From positions 248,001 to 312,000 of the forward strand of contig JBAJFG010000400.1 in NCBI GenBank assembly GCA_037903475.1: a stretch of DNA of 64,000 nucleotides, written 5' to 3'. The DNA is from Ancylostoma caninum (lineage: Eukaryota > Nematoda > Chromadorea > Rhabditida > Ancylostomatidae). The translations under genes were made by a program, and so were the position numbers. The notes beneath the pieces were generated by a model. That model was not told the origin of the DNA and did not search any database. It saw only the letters and a program-made list of their open reading frames with translations. Each line of letters starts with the position of its first letter. Position 1 is the stretch's first letter. Below, one piece after another: positions 22,396 to 34,864 of this stretch.

Positions 22396-22541
22396 TACGG
22401 CAGAAAGAAGTTCAAGATCCCTTCCAATGGATTTTTGTGGTTCTTTCTGGAAATATCCATCCTAAGCAGATATATGCTTTATTAGACGTTAATATTCACA
22501 AATTCATGGAACAGGAAGCGTGGGTCCCATAAAAGTTAGTT

Positions 22542-25500
22542 TCACAAGCCCGCATTGCTGGCAGCCTTCTTGCACACGTATTTCCTCATCTTGATTCCGC
22601 AACTCACATCGTTCCACTGCGTTTTCGCTCCATTGTAGTTGTCTTGTAGAATCTCAAAAATATCATTAATTTTCAGAGACGATATCTAGCTACATCTTTT
22701 TGAAATTCGCTGCTGGCAGGCATCTACGCATCCCGCTGATCAACGAAACTATTTGTAGTGTTTCCCCAGCCTTGGACTACATCGCCAGACATGACGGTGT
22801 TAGAGCAACAGCTGCATGAACCTCTCAAACAAAGGCTCCTTTCTCGCGGAAATGAGCGATTTGCAGAAGTTCATTTTATTGGTCATGGTGAAAGTAGGAA
22901 ACCTCATCAGCAAAACGACAAAAAGAAATTACCTCCACACATGGGTATTTGCTGGCATCCTTCTCCGGCCTGCCCTTCATCCAGTTCATGTAACCAGTGT
23001 CGCTGCCGTCAGTCCAGGTCCATTTATTTTGCTGCAACGTGGTGCTTATTAGGTTTCAAGAGTTATCGTTATTTCCTTTAATATTCGTTTGCTAACGTAA
23101 GGCATCGATAAATTCGGTCTATCCTTGGTGGGTCAGAGAATGAATAGCTCGGCATCAAAAATCGGTTAGCACTAAGTTCTTGAAAGTGAATCCTTAATGA
23201 TGGTAAGCCTTACCTGGTAACGGAGTCCAATCCAGGTCATCTCGTTGATGTTCTGCTTTTGACCCACCTCAGTTAGTGCTAAAAAGTTATACATTTGTCT
23301 TCATTCGGCGGAGTCCCTCCCTTTTGCCAAACAGAACGCGCAGATCTTTCGAACACTAGGGCCCGTAGTAAAGTGTCATGGCGGTGAGATGAACTCCAAA
23401 GCTGACCGTTACGCTTTAGGAGATGATTGCATGCCAGCTCACATCCATGAAGTATAGGATAGCAGATCATTGCCACCCACGTCACTGCTAGAGCACAGAG
23501 GAGATCATCACCCTGTTAGGAGCTGATCGCCCTCTCATGCTGTGGAATTAGTGGGAGAGACGACTAGATGCAGAATTAGCTACCCCGATCGTCTCACTCT
23601 GCGTCTACTCACCTCTGCCACTCTCTCACGGCCGTTTCATGAGTATAGACGCAGTTTCTATGGGAAAATACAAACAAACCTTGTCTTCGAGGAAAAAGCC
23701 CGGCTCAACATTTCGATAAGAACTAATAAGCATCTACAACTTAAATCTGCATTTCAACATAAATCGCACCTTTTTATGGCGAGGCTAGGGCAGTTTGAAG
23801 ATTTATATGCTGCAGGCTTGTGAAATCGCAGGATTATCGGGAAGAGAAAAGGTTATTTGGGGTTCATCTGCAAATAAGCACAAAATATCGACTCCTGAAA
23901 TCGAAGGAAGAATTTTGATGTGTCAAAGAAGATGTCGCGTAGAGGACGGCGTCGCATGTCCTGCCTAGACTCGAGGTCCATGATGTGCGCCAACAGTTTG
24001 CGAGCCGTTGTGTCGGTTCCCTCGTGCAGTACAAGGGTTGAAAAGCATGTAACCGCAGTATCAGCATTATCGGGAAGAGAAAAGGTTATTTGGGGTTCAT
24101 CTGCAAACAAGCACAAAATATCGACTCCTGAAATCGGAGGAAGAATTTTGATGTCTCCATCTACCTAGAGTTGTTCGGTTTCAGCAAGCCTCACAGCTTC
24201 GTTTCACCGGAAGGAACGTGGTGATCGTCATGTCGAAAAAACTAGTTGGTTGTTCTGGACATTTTGAAAGCCCGTATCATGTTTAAATGATTTTTTCGGA
24301 TGAAAAAAGCTTGACTGGTCTGTATTATAATGAATGCAAGCTGCTGGAATGATATACAAGAAGAAGAGCCAGACTCCCTCAAAAACGAACACATTTGGAG
24401 GTAGGTGCTGTCAAAGTTGGAGATGGTTTCTCTTATAACGACATCACCGATATTAGTTCCATTTCTACATATTCGAATTTATCAAACCACAAGAGCACCT
24501 TTTGTTTTCAACTCTTACATTTTCTTGCAGCGCAGAGGGGAAATTTCACTTTCCATCAAGAAACTGGCGTGACCTATACCAGTCGCTCAACAAATAAGCA
24601 TTTTGAGAAGCCCTGGCTAACGGTGGTATTTGATACTTCTGATACTAGCTACATGGAACACCCCTAAGGCATGATACCAGATGACATTCATGTCCGGAAT
24701 CGAACATTTTCTGGTGCAGCAAACCTCGAAGCAGCTATTGCCTGTACTAAGAACCATTCCGATAGTCATTTGGTGGAAGTGATTGATGAATCTATTCTAA
24801 CCCATGTTTTCTGAGTAGTTGGAGATTGTGAAGACCTATCAACTACAAATTTGCTGTTGTAAGGAAGTTCCCACTATGAAATCATTGGTTATAGAAGCTG
24901 CGTCTATACTTGTGAAACGGTCCTGTGGAGGGGAAGTGCTGAATCTACTCACCTTTTCATATAACTTCGGGGGAAACGACGGAAACTAAGGCTTCTGGAC
25001 ATGCTGATTCGATTGACAATCGTGGTTTTTTCCAAAAAAAGTTACTTGGAACTGGGTACCGGTGTTTTCTGTGGTGCGTGTATACTTACGAAACGCACTT
25101 ATGTAGGTGATGCTTACTATTAGTGTACCGCTTAGAAATAGCAGGGATTGGATCATTCAGCAAGGAATTCAGGAAAAAAAACTAAGAAAATGCTTCAAAA
25201 AGTGCTTGTATGTGTTTCACGAAAATAGAAATTGTCAAGCGAGAGTTTAGCAGCGAAATTTGAATTGCCTTGAACGCGTTTCGAGCCAAACTGCATGTAG
25301 TCTTATTGAAAAATCGCATGGGAAACGGAAAATTGGGAATGCGGTGACTGTGAATTTCCGAATACTTCCTGCCCTTTAATTGAAATGGACATCCATTCAA
25401 CCTATAGCAAAAAGAAGAGCAGGATTTGCTCTACATGTCCTTTACCATATCTATGTAGTTATTAAACGGCATCTTAGGGAGAGTTGAAGAATTTCGAAAA

Positions 25501-26129
25501 AGAGATCAACAGAACTTCTGCACCGGCCTAATATGTATGCTCAACTCACCTGATACAAAATTGTTCTCGAAGCCGCTGTGAATGGAGGTGAGATGAGCTC
25601 CGAGAGAAATGCAGTCTGCCTCTGCTGAGTCGAAGTTGTTCTCACTTCCAACCTAAGTACAACTGTTATTTTTTTCTGTGGCTGCAGCGAAAATCACCGC
25701 GACTCAGCAAGCAAAGGCTTTTGATGGTCAGTAGCAAAGTATAAACGGTAGTAGAATACTTACGTAATAACAGGAATTGGTCAGGTCGAAGTAAGTCCAG
25801 TCAGAGTCACAGCGCGGATCCGAATCATCTGAATCTTTGTTTGATATCGCAACAAAGCTAATGTGGTGAAACAGCTATCCCATTCTGTGAATCTTCACTG
25901 CTGAGTAAAAACAACAGCCCACATTCGATTACATTTTTAGCATGTTTCTGATTATCTCTTTGCCACTTTTTGGGTTTGCAAACAGTTCATCCATTCGTTG
26001 TTTATTCACTTTGAGACGCCCTGTATAACTTGTCTTCGGAGAGTTGAAACAAAATGCAAACTTACATTTTACTGGAAGAGCAACAGAAAGAACAAGAGTT
26101 GGCAAAGTCAGGAAAATTAAAGAGTTCAT
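22542..26129 (-). CDS. secreted single-domain C-type lectin, six exons, complete
   Basis: Exons on the minus strand: 26129-26066, 25828-25764, 25652-25550, 23278-23214, 23031-22933, 22652-22542 (TGA 22544-22542). Donors are GTAAGT, GTAAGT, GTGAGT, GTAAGG and GTAATT; all five junctions keep phase (507 nt, 168 residues). Exon 1 is a signal peptide (MNSLIFLTLPTLVLSVALPV). The fold follows in order: CDSDWTYFDLTNSCYY, AEADCISLGAHLTSIHS, MTWIGLRY, WTWTDGSDTGYMNW, YPCVE, TQWNDVSCGIKMRKYVCKK. The six Cys and the WIGL and WND landmarks are those of the C-type lectin family. The usual EPN/QPD sugar-specificity triplet is replaced by a GRPEKD segment, so calcium-dependent sugar binding is uncertain. It is presumably secreted. 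The 2.3-kb intron 3 holds an 89-bp direct duplication. Confidence 0.9.
23833..24154 (+). repeat. 89-bp direct duplication (23833-23921 and 24066-24154)
   Basis: Both copies run from ATTATCGGGAAGAGAAAAGG through AAGAATTTTGATGT with only a few substitutions, separated by 144 bases. They lie inside intron 3 of the lectin gene and have no coding signature. Confidence 0.85.
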
Positions 26130-26199
26130 CCTAGAAATGATAAGATTAAGCGAAGGGCACATTATAGGCGATAAATTTAGGAGCGAGGATGTTGAGGAA

Positions 26200-26820
26200 A
26201 ATTTTAAGATAACAAGTTATTGCTGATGATGAATAGTTCCTGGAAAGAGTTGGTTTGCACTGTTCTTCGGCAACGGAGCAACTCGCTATTTATTACTGAT
26301 CCGAATTTTTATCACACCTGATAAGATTGTTCCGTTTCTCTTTCGTAGCTTTTGCTGGAGTCAGAACGAACTGATCTTGGGAGGGGTCCATGTGCTCACC
26401 AATGGACTTCTGGAATAATGAAAAAAGAGGAAATTTGGGAGAGTTGGATGACTCCATCACGTTCCATGAAATCGAACGGTGCAAAGTGCACTTTTACTAC
26501 GCAGACAGTTCATAAATGGAATTCTTCTCGAGATTTTCTCCAGAATCCTTGTTTATCCTTAGCCTTTCTCCATATAGGGGAAAGGGAAATGTTTGTAGGA
26601 TTGAGAGCTGTAGTTTTTTCCGTTAAGTAAGAGATTACTATTAAAGATTTCTTGAAAGACTCATCTGGGCGCCTGCTCTTGTATTTTAAGTACATACAGT
26701 GTCGACTCCTTAAAATCTAGCGTTTCACCGCCAATGTCCTACAGTAGTGGACATCCACATCTGGCTACCAGTTCAGTTGCGATCATTTGTGATGGGGGAA
26801 CAAATTTCACTACTTGAACT
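26200..26820. other. unassigned DNA upstream of the lectin gene
   Basis: This is the 5' flank of the minus-strand lectin gene. I see no clear promoter element, repeat or exon. Confidence 0.3.
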
Positions 26821-26823
26821 CTA

Positions 26824-27696
26824 CAAGGTTGTCCAAAAAAACTGAGGCAGGAGTATACCGCGCGTTTTTTTGACGTATCTCGGGCAATGACGTGTTGTAT
26901 CCCATTTTTGTTGTTCATCTATTCCATCTTAGAGCTTCTTCCAAACAATGTTCCATAAGACCGATTTTGGGAATGGCGGAGCAGTCAGTCAACCGTATGT
27001 AGTTCCATCACTCAATTACCCAGGTTGTTCAGTCAGGCCGCATATGTGCTGGTGACATGTAAGGTTTTGCGAAAGCGTCGCTCACCAGTGCGCCGAAGAG
27101 AAGAAGAACTGGGGAACAGAAAAATACATGGAAGTGGATCCAAAATCAGGTGAGGATACCCCGAAGTTCAACAGGCTTTGAACATGTGTTCCAAAAGGAA
27201 TCATTTTCAAAGGCAGCATAGTAAGGGAAATTGGCTTTGGATCTTTAAAACGAGAAACTTGTAACAAAAGTAAGCACATATCCTTATCTAAACGCTGAAA
27301 AATGAGTGGAAATAACCCCAGAAAAACTTTTAAGGCTGATTTTGCTCCATTAGCCACTTCCGCTTCTTTGTAATCTCTATTTACAATATTCACTCATGTT
27401 GGTTCCTCGGTATGGTATTCTTTCAGGGTTGAGACCTTACTTTCACGAAATTGTTCTATCCTAAGTGCCTCTAGAAAAGATGGATTATTTGCGGAGAGGT
27501 TACCTCCGCGCCCCCATAGTCACCCATCTCGATTCTTTCAGGTCTTTTCTCGCCGGGGATAACGGATTTCATGAAATGAGGAGGTAGATTCTGTGGGTGA
27601 GTGAAAAATACCAGCTTAGAAACAGGATTGTCAACTTGCTCTCTGTTGTCATATATGGATCCTTTGTTGAATCTCCGTAATTTTGGACCACCCTGT
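26824..27696. mobile_element. Tc1/mariner-type MITE, about 873 bp
   Basis: The left terminus, CAAGGTTGTCCAAAA at 26824, and the right terminus, CAGGGTGGTCCAAAA (minus strand from 27696), are inverted, and each is flanked by TA. A relative of the right terminus lies at 16817. The minus-strand frame inside (27082-27393) matches no transposase I know. Confidence 0.55.
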
Positions 27697-28061
27697 AGAC
27701 TTGCATCCGCAATGGGAATTCTGCTCGAGTGAGGACGTAAGCAGGTCCTTTACTATCGCATCGAGTAGGGACAAAGTTCAGCGACCAACCGACGTCACGG
27801 GCAACTCATAAACGCTTGCGGATGCGATGCCTGAACTGTTTACAAGTCAGTGTTTATCACTTTGGTAACGCTCATTAAAGGCATCACATGAATGAACGTT
27901 GCACCTGAGATAGCACAACATGAACTTGCACATCAAGAAAGGGGTAGCACAACGTGGACTCGCACATCAAGAAAAGGAGAGCATGGTTTCGATGACACTC
28001 GAAGAATAATAGCAGAGAACATCAGGAGCGTCAAAGTAGGGAAACTGCTCGGGTGGAAAAA

Positions 28062-28240
28062 TTCCAATAGATTTCGCTTATTTTACGTGTATTTGTTTCG
28101 GAAATTTATTTTCGAAACAAATACAGGTAAACACGTAAAATAAGCGAAATCTACTGGAAACTGCACTTTAATAAATCTAAATTCCAGTAGAATCTAAATT
28201 CCAGTAGATTTCGTGTATTTTTCGTTTATTTTTCTGGTAA
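28062..28240. repeat. large imperfect palindrome with satellite-like words
   Basis: TAGATTTCGCTTATTTTACG followed by a TGTATTTGTTTCG segment (28069-28100) is inverted at 28113-28156, with one 7-base insertion (AGGTAAA) in the right arm and a 12-base centre. TTCCAGTAGATTTCG and GTGTATTTTTCG words then repeat to 28240, and relatives (TTCGCTTATTT, AAGCGAAATCTGCT) return at 28610-28735. Confidence 0.75.
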
Positions 28241-28609
28241 ATTCGTTTTTCACTAATTATTGCCGTTGCTTCTCCACCTTCACAAATGGGTTATGCCTCA
28301 AAAAATCCAAAAAACTCACTTTTCACAACTACCAAAAAGTTTTGTAAATTTATATGATGCATATGTATAAATATACCATGCTAACATGAGAGGTATTCAC
28401 CAAAGGAATCTACGAAGCACGTCAACTGGGTGTACTGCAGAAGTAATCTATTTTCAAAATCGTACTCAAGGGTGGTCGATGAAACCACTTGCACCCGGAA
28501 AAATTTTATACCTGGCCCCACGGCGACGCAGCGCCGCGCGCAGGCCGACCCCGGCTAGAAGTTGTCGCGTCACCGATGTCGCAGCAAATCTCGCGCATTT
28601 TTCAGCAGA

Positions 28610-28740
28610 GTTCGCTTATTTTCCGGGCGCAATTCGGGTAAATTCCAGTGGTTTTCGCTTATTTTTACGTGTAATTTTCAGGCGAAATTGGGAAAAATTT
28701 CGGCGAAAAGCAAGCGAAATCTGCTCGAAAGCACACGTAA
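28610..28740. repeat. diverged second cluster of the 28-kb palindrome words
   Basis: TTCGCTTATTTTCCGG, TTCCAGTGG, TTCGCTTATTTTTACGTGTA and GCAAGCGAAATCTGCT occur within 130 bases, in both orientations. It is preceded by a GC-rich block (28515-28580). Confidence 0.55.
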
Positions 28741-28919
28741 TACCACATGAGTGTATAGTAAGGCTGGAGAGGTGTTGAATAGGTAGGATTAAGAGTTTGT
28801 ATTTTCCTAAATTTACGATGTATTAGGCCGTATAAAAAGTGTCTGCTGTTTCTTGCCAAAAACCGGTTCTGATACTTCATGTCGAGCAACACTCATCCGA
28901 TTGTCTCTAAAAAAACATA

Positions 28920-29773
28920 CAGTGGCGGCCACATAATTAACACACCCAGGATTTTGGAGCACAGAATTTCTTGAATATCTCAGCCCAGGGATGAGTAATC
29001 CGAACCAAGTTCGAGTATGTGTTGGGAGTCTATGGGAGCTTTTTTCCTACTGCTTACCACGGGCACACATTCAATTGGAACTGGATTGAAAAATAAAATT
29101 TCAATTCCGTCGGTTTTCTCAAACTAGGTATAAAAGTTTTGTATCTACCTGTGGAGGGAAGTGAGGTAGTGATTCAAATTGAGCACTCATCCCCTCAACA
29201 TTTTGCTATGAAAGCTATTCGCGCACTCTCTATACCAGCTGGAACCAGAGACAGAAACAAACCGTCAAATTTGTCGAAAATTTCATTTTATTGAATCTCG
29301 AGAATAACGCAAGCGTCGGAGTTTTCCGGAGAGTACCTGAATGCGTGTTAGTAGCACAAGTCGGAGAAAAATCCACAGCCGAAGTGCATGCTTTCTTCTT
29401 GTAATCACCATGAATCCTTTTTTTTCGCAGTTTTCTACTCATGTTGACGATCCTTGTTCTTCCCTAAGGTGAACAACTGCTCATCAAAACCACTACAGCA
29501 AAATGTACACTAGTACCTAGAATAAAATCACATTTTCACTAGATATATTTCCAAAAGTATTGCATATTGAGCTCTAAGCGCAAAAAATGAACGCAGTTCC
29601 ATTGAAAAACGTTTTCTTAACGAGTGGAGTAGAAGTAAGAAAGAGAACACTATCCCCTATCACACTCTCGAGTATTGTCCTGATAGATCTTTCCTTGCTC
29701 AAAATACGAATTTTATATTTTCATCAGTAGATCGCCCAAAATCGGCAGCGTGCTAAATATCTGGCCGCCACTG
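28920..29773. mobile_element. Tc1/mariner-type MITE, 854 bp, TA-flanked
   Basis: CAGTGGCGGCCA opens the element at 28920 and its exact inverse, TGGCCGCCACTG, closes it at 29773. TA lies immediately outside both ends (28918-28919 and 29774-29775). No transposase open frame is present inside. Confidence 0.75.
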
Positions 29774-29904
29774 TATGCTCAAAAGATAACATGCCAGCTC
29801 ACGTTTTTGTGAGGATAATCCTCTAATTCGTTCCTCGTGGGAAAAGTTATATTAATTTGAAGGTGAGTGAAGTATCTGAAGAAATAAGGTATGTAGTGCT
29901 TTTT

Positions 29905-30150
29905 GCTATAAAAGAGGCAAAACCGCTACAAGAACATGCCAAAAATTTGAAGTGCACGGCGAGAATGCTGCTAGTGAACGAAGGACCGAGGATTTGCTTA
30001 ATTCCGTCTCGGAAATTTGGATGTTAAAGATGCACCTTGCTCTGGTCGGCCAGTAATTGAAAAAGTCGATGAAATTTTGCAACTGGTGGAGCAAGACCGC
30101 CGCGCAAGCTGTCGCGAAATAGCGGAGGTCAAAGATAATAATGGTCAATA
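29905..30150 (+). pseudogene. mariner transposase relic, N-terminal DNA-binding part
   Basis: Read across frames, the stretch gives YKRGKTATRTCQKFEVHGEN, then a Ser-Glu-Arg-Arg segment, then FRLGNLDVKDAPCSGRPVIE and VEQDRRASCREIAE. Mariner transposases start with this pattern: a helix-turn-helix, VHGE-A-SER, then F-GN-D--D-P-SGRP. At least one frameshift and stops interrupt it, and the catalytic region is missing. Confidence 0.7.
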
Positions 30151-30194
30151 TGTACTTGATTGAAATAGATTTTCAATTTAAAAAAAATGTCCGT

Positions 30195-31200
30195 TCAAAT
30201 ATGTGCGGAAAAACGGAGGAAGGCCTCCTCTGCTGGGAGCGTGCGAAATGAATCTACTATTGTGGCCTTATCCGCACCGTTATCCGGCATCAAAGGCCGG
30301 ACGGGTAGGTCAAAACCTACGGATAACGGTAAAACCGATAACCGGATACGGACAATCCGCTCAACCCTGGTGTGCACATCTTAGGACCTGCACACTGTCG
30401 TAACAGAGTTTTCGAGAAGGAGAGCATAATCCAAGCTGGAATGCTTTAATTGTCTTGCCATAAGCGGAATGGACACATACACTCTCTGTCAAAAATCCTT
30501 GCCTCATGCTGCACCGCTCGCCAGCTCAGCCACAGCTCGTATGATAATGCATAGGTGATGCGGCGCGGTTCAGCAGATGGGCGGTGCAGAGGGAGGCAAG
30601 CATTTTTGAGAGCGACTGTATATCACGATTTCCTGCGCTGCCCAATTTTTCGTTAAACCCTCCAGAATTATGCAGTGGCTGCACGTACTTCGACCTTGGA
30701 ATCCTGCAAAAATGCTCGGCGCTTGGATCCACCTCAAGATTTTCTCTTAATGTCGTACTCAATCATCTCTGCCAGAGACAGCGCCCCATTCTTAGCTCAA
30801 CCCATCCTCAATTTGTTACATTAACGAAAAGTAATTGAGTAAAAGCAGAAGTTTGATCTTCTATACATACATTTTGAAGGATCTCAAAAGGTTGTAAATT
30901 TGGGAAGAACAACAGCCTTTGCTTAGACACTTCGGGTTGAATTTATTTTCTCCAGCACGTAACAGGCTGTTTGAATTTCTGGGTTCTCAGTCTCCTTTCT
31001 CACTTCTTCCATTTCGTTTTTTCTTTTAAATTTTACGTAAACCACCCGATTGGCTATTTGATATCATAGAACTCATCCGCGTTTGGGCAAAAGAAAATTT
31101 AGAGAAATAATTCCACGACTGGTAGCCTGGATTTAGGCTTGCCTTAGATGCATGCTTTTGATTAACCTTACACATCTTTTTTGAAGTGCTAATATTCCAC
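30195..31200. other. unassigned DNA with small inverted motifs
   Basis: CCGTTATCC and GGATAACGG, and GGCCGGAC near TCCGGCATC, give overlapping small hairpins at 30275-30350. Nothing else is supported before the LINE fragment at 31218. Confidence 0.3.
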
Positions 31201-31217
31201 TGCGTTGTCAGCACCTG

Positions 31218-31999
31218 ATGTTGAGGGTAGCACTCACGGAAATTTTCACTTGTGAGTTGAATCGCTCACCGTGTAGCCGGCCGCTGGACAATCACAAGAG
31301 TAGGTTAAACACAGCGACGATGGTACCATTGTTACGGAGGATGTGGAAAAAGCGGAAGTCTTCGCAGATTTTCGAAAAGTTTTTTACTTGTAGCGACAAC
31401 ACTTCAGGTTTTAGGTCTGATTCCAGATACCCCATAATGAAGGACTCTGTGTGGTTTCATGTTGAGGAAGTCCACAGCCTTCTTACTCAGTGGCCGGCAT
31501 CATACTCAAGGACACCAGATGATCTTCCACTCTGTTTTATCAAGAATGTTGCTTCAGTCATCAGCGCTCCCCCAGCGTTCCTCTTTAATCTCAGCTTTAT
31601 GTGGGGGGAAGTGCCGTCTAGGTGGAAGCTTTCTTTCGTGACACCCGTGCCTAAGAAACCGCCCTACTCCTCGCCTCTAAATTTTCGACCTATAAGCATC
31701 ACCTCCATCTTTGCGAGGACTTTTGAAAAAATACTTAAGAAAAGGATTGTTAAACATCTTGACGAGTTTTCTGTCATCTCAGAATACCAACACGGTTTCC
31801 AAAGTGGCAAGTCTAGGATTACTGCTATGCTTCAGAGTTTGAATGATTGGACTCGTGCTCTCGATGACCGTAAAAGCGTTGATGTTGTGTACTTCGATTT
31901 TTCTAAAGCTTTTGATCGTGTCCCTCACGGAAAACTCGTTTTGAAGCTACAACAGGTGGGGATTCATCCACGCATTGTTGAGTGGACTCGGGCATTTTT
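31218..31999 (+). pseudogene. CR1/Jockey-like LINE, 5' half of the reverse transcriptase
   Basis: The frame shows PDDLPLCFIKNVASVI, FLFNLSFMWGEVPSRWK, VTPVPKKPPYSSPLNFRPIS, EYQHGFQSGKS and motif A, VVYFDFSKAFDRVPHGKLVL, up to VEWTRAF at about 31998. It then runs into T-rich unrelated DNA. The missing remainder resumes in frame at 40068 (LSKRYFLVRVNSSFS). The endonuclease domain is absent upstream, so the LINE was probably 5'-truncated when it inserted. Confidence 0.85.
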
Positions 32000-32332
32000 T
32001 TTTTGTTTTTTCAAAGCATTACCATCCATAAAATTACTAGTTTTAAGGATCCTTTTTGTCAGTTGATAAAAATATAATCATTTCATTTCAGCTCATAGTT
32101 CTCCACTTTTCTTACTTTTGTCGATCAACATAAATATAGTAATTTCATTTCAACTCATGCTTCTTCGCTTCTTCACTTCTTTTCTTTTATTCGTTTCGAC
32201 CTTTCCTTTTTCACTCATATACTTTTATTTTACATCAACAGATTAACGATCAATGTTAACTCTCTACTCATTCTTGTAAGTTTTTTATATTTCATCTTGT
32301 CATTATCATTGTCTTTATCATTATCTTTGTGA

Positions 32333-32445
32333 CCAATAGGTCGACCGTCAATGGACGGTATTTGAATTTGTCTCTGGTATTTCCATTTTTCAGCGACCAA
32401 TGGGTCGACCGTCAATGGACGGTATTTGAATTTGTCTCTGGTATT
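32333..32445. repeat. tandem duplication, about 50-bp unit with a hairpin
   Basis: GACCAAT-GGTCGACCGTC, AATGGACGGTATTTGAATTT and GTCTCTGGTAT occur at 32333 and again at 32395. Each contains the 6-bp hairpin ACCGTC-AATG-GACGGT. Confidence 0.7.
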
Positions 32446-32849
32446 ATTGTCATTCTGTTTCAATTCCTTTTGCGTAGCCAGTTGCTTTACCATTGATTTA
32501 TCATATGGTTGTGATCAAATGCAACGAACGATTTCACAGTAATTTCATTTCATTTCATTTCTGACATTCATTCACTTTGCTTAATGCTCAGGATACATTT
32601 GCTTCTTTCTCATATAGGTAACTGCTCCTTTTTCATTTGTCCATCCCTTAAAATATTATTGTTCACAACTTTAATGAAACAAATTTGACATCTTTCCATA
32701 CCATCTTCTCATTTTCTTTCCTATTCCACTCTCTGGCAGCGTCGTCACATACACATATATTCGGCAACTCAACACTTCCAAATTTGAGATTACCACTCTA
32801 CAAAATGAATAAATAGATAGATAAATAAGAAATAAATGAAAAATATATA

Positions 32850-33389
32850 CAGGGGGGCCATAAGTTATTGTACAACGTTTGCTGGCCCATTTCTCCGCAG
32901 TAGTAAAATATTTTTTGCCGCACTAGGCACTGTTTAATAGAGCTGGATTTGCTCTATCTTTTGATCACAAAAACCTCCTGGATACTTCCAAGATAACGAA
33001 AAAAGTTTATCGGAAACATTCATTGCAGACTTTCGGTGCCGCAAAATGCACTAACTCTGCCCGCAATTTCCGAGCAAAACAGCCACAAAAACAGTTTGAT
33101 ATTTTTAGAAAGAGCATTCTTTGCTCTTTAAGATGCATCTAAGCAGTACACCCCACTTTAGAGATTTGGTGGATTTTTCGTAAAAAATTTCCACATCAAC
33201 CCGCTTTTTTCAAAAACCTGTTCTAAGTCCAACTGCTCCAAAGCAAAACTCTCCCGGGAAACCGGGTTTTAACTGTAAGATACTTTGATCCCTGCTCTAT
33301 TCGGCAGCGAAAAGAGCAGGATAATCCATGTGTTGCTGGTGGAGAAATAAATGAGCAAACGTTGTACAATAACTTATGGCCCCCCCCTG
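32850..33389. mobile_element. Tc1/mariner-type MITE, 540 bp, TA-flanked
   Basis: The termini are near-perfect inverted repeats: CAGGGGGGCCATAAGTTATT with a GTACAACGTTTGCT continuation at 32850, and its inverse closing at 33389 with one extra base in the G run. TA flanks both ends (32848-32849, 33390-33391). No transposase is encoded. Confidence 0.8.
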
Positions 33390-34640
33390 TATATATATAT
33401 ATATATTTATACAAAAATCATCACATAATAACTGGTTACCTTATATGCCAATTTTTCATTGAGTGTTAACATATTCTTAATAGAAGTCATTTTCCATTCT
33501 TCCAATTTTAAACCCAGCTTAATCGCTGCGATGGATGGGCGTAAAATCTGTGTACCACAGTTATTATTAAAAGTTCAGTTAATATTTTAAAAAACCAATA
33601 ATAATATGAAGTAAAGTACATACTAAGTCTCGACCAATGTGGAGCTTTCCTTTTTTCACTTGCATCTCGGATGCTTTCAATTTCTTTTGAGCATAATATG
33701 ATCTGACTTTTTTCCTTATCAACAATCTTCAATGCATATAAAATAATTTATAACAATACTATAATTTTTATTCGTCTTCTTACCCCAAATGCTCTTCATC
33801 TTTCATCCTCATTGTTGTCTCTTTGTTGATTTCAATATGTTCGCCTTCCTTGTTGTTGAACGCCATCAAGTTTTTTCTACCTCGTTCATAAAGAACTTCC
33901 AAAATTCATAACTCACTCTGGCCTATATTATTTTACTATTATTTTATAACTAAAAAAAAGCACTTTTATACTAACTCTGTAAGCAGTAATTCCATTCTGA
34001 TGACCAGCGAGTGCTGGCCAACAAAATGCAGTCGGTTTGTCCTCTGGATACCTTTAATGTATTAAAAATCATTAGCTCCATTGAAAGTTTGATTATACAT
34101 ACTTTATCACTTCCTTGGCCAAATGGTTTAGCAGCTTATCTACCTTCCATTTCCTTTCGTTCTTCAGTCCAGTCACACGGACCCAATCAACCAATGCACG
34201 CTTGTTTACATCTTCTTGAAAACTCCTTTCTCTTTCCCTAGAGTCAATGCCATATTAAATTTATACACAGCATTATGTTAACCTCGTACACATTTTTAAT
34301 GTTAATTCTTTTTCCACTTTTAGTTTTTATTTTATTTTGGCTTCTTTGTTCAATTGTTTATAATATTTATCAAAAATCAAATAGTAAATATAATAGTTAA
34401 TTAATAAACATATAAAAAAATAAAAAATAAAAAATAAAAATAAAACTCAAAATTTCTCATGTCATTTATGTATATCGTTAAACACGGCGACCATACCCCT
34501 TTAACAATAGGGGCTGCTTTGATGTGGTTAATATAAGTAGTTTTCGGCAGGGAGACGGGAACTGCGCCTCCAAGGGAGTCTAGGCATGTATCAAAAACAC
34601 TCTTTAACACAACCTTTGTAGGGTGCGCTAACCCCTTACA
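33390..34640. other. AT-rich DNA between MITE and Penelope-like element 2
   Basis: No supported gene. The part from about 34470 (GGGGCTGC, GGGAGACGGGAACTGCGCC) is more GC-rich and may be the 5' region of Penelope-like element 2, but no terminal repeat was recognised. Confidence 0.35.
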
Positions 34641-34864
34641 GCAGCCCTGTAGAACCTATATTATAGGAATCTCCTGCTTTTATATTTCTGGGTGAGACCT
34701 CCCACCCTTTTAGTTGGTCTACTAATAGTTCAAGTCCTTCTGTATCTTATACCCCCTTTAATTATTATAATAATATTGAATTTCAAAAATCTAAGGTTAA
34801 CGATAGCTACGTTTTAAACAATTTTGGCAATTCTTCATGCTCACAATCATGTGGAAAATGTCAA

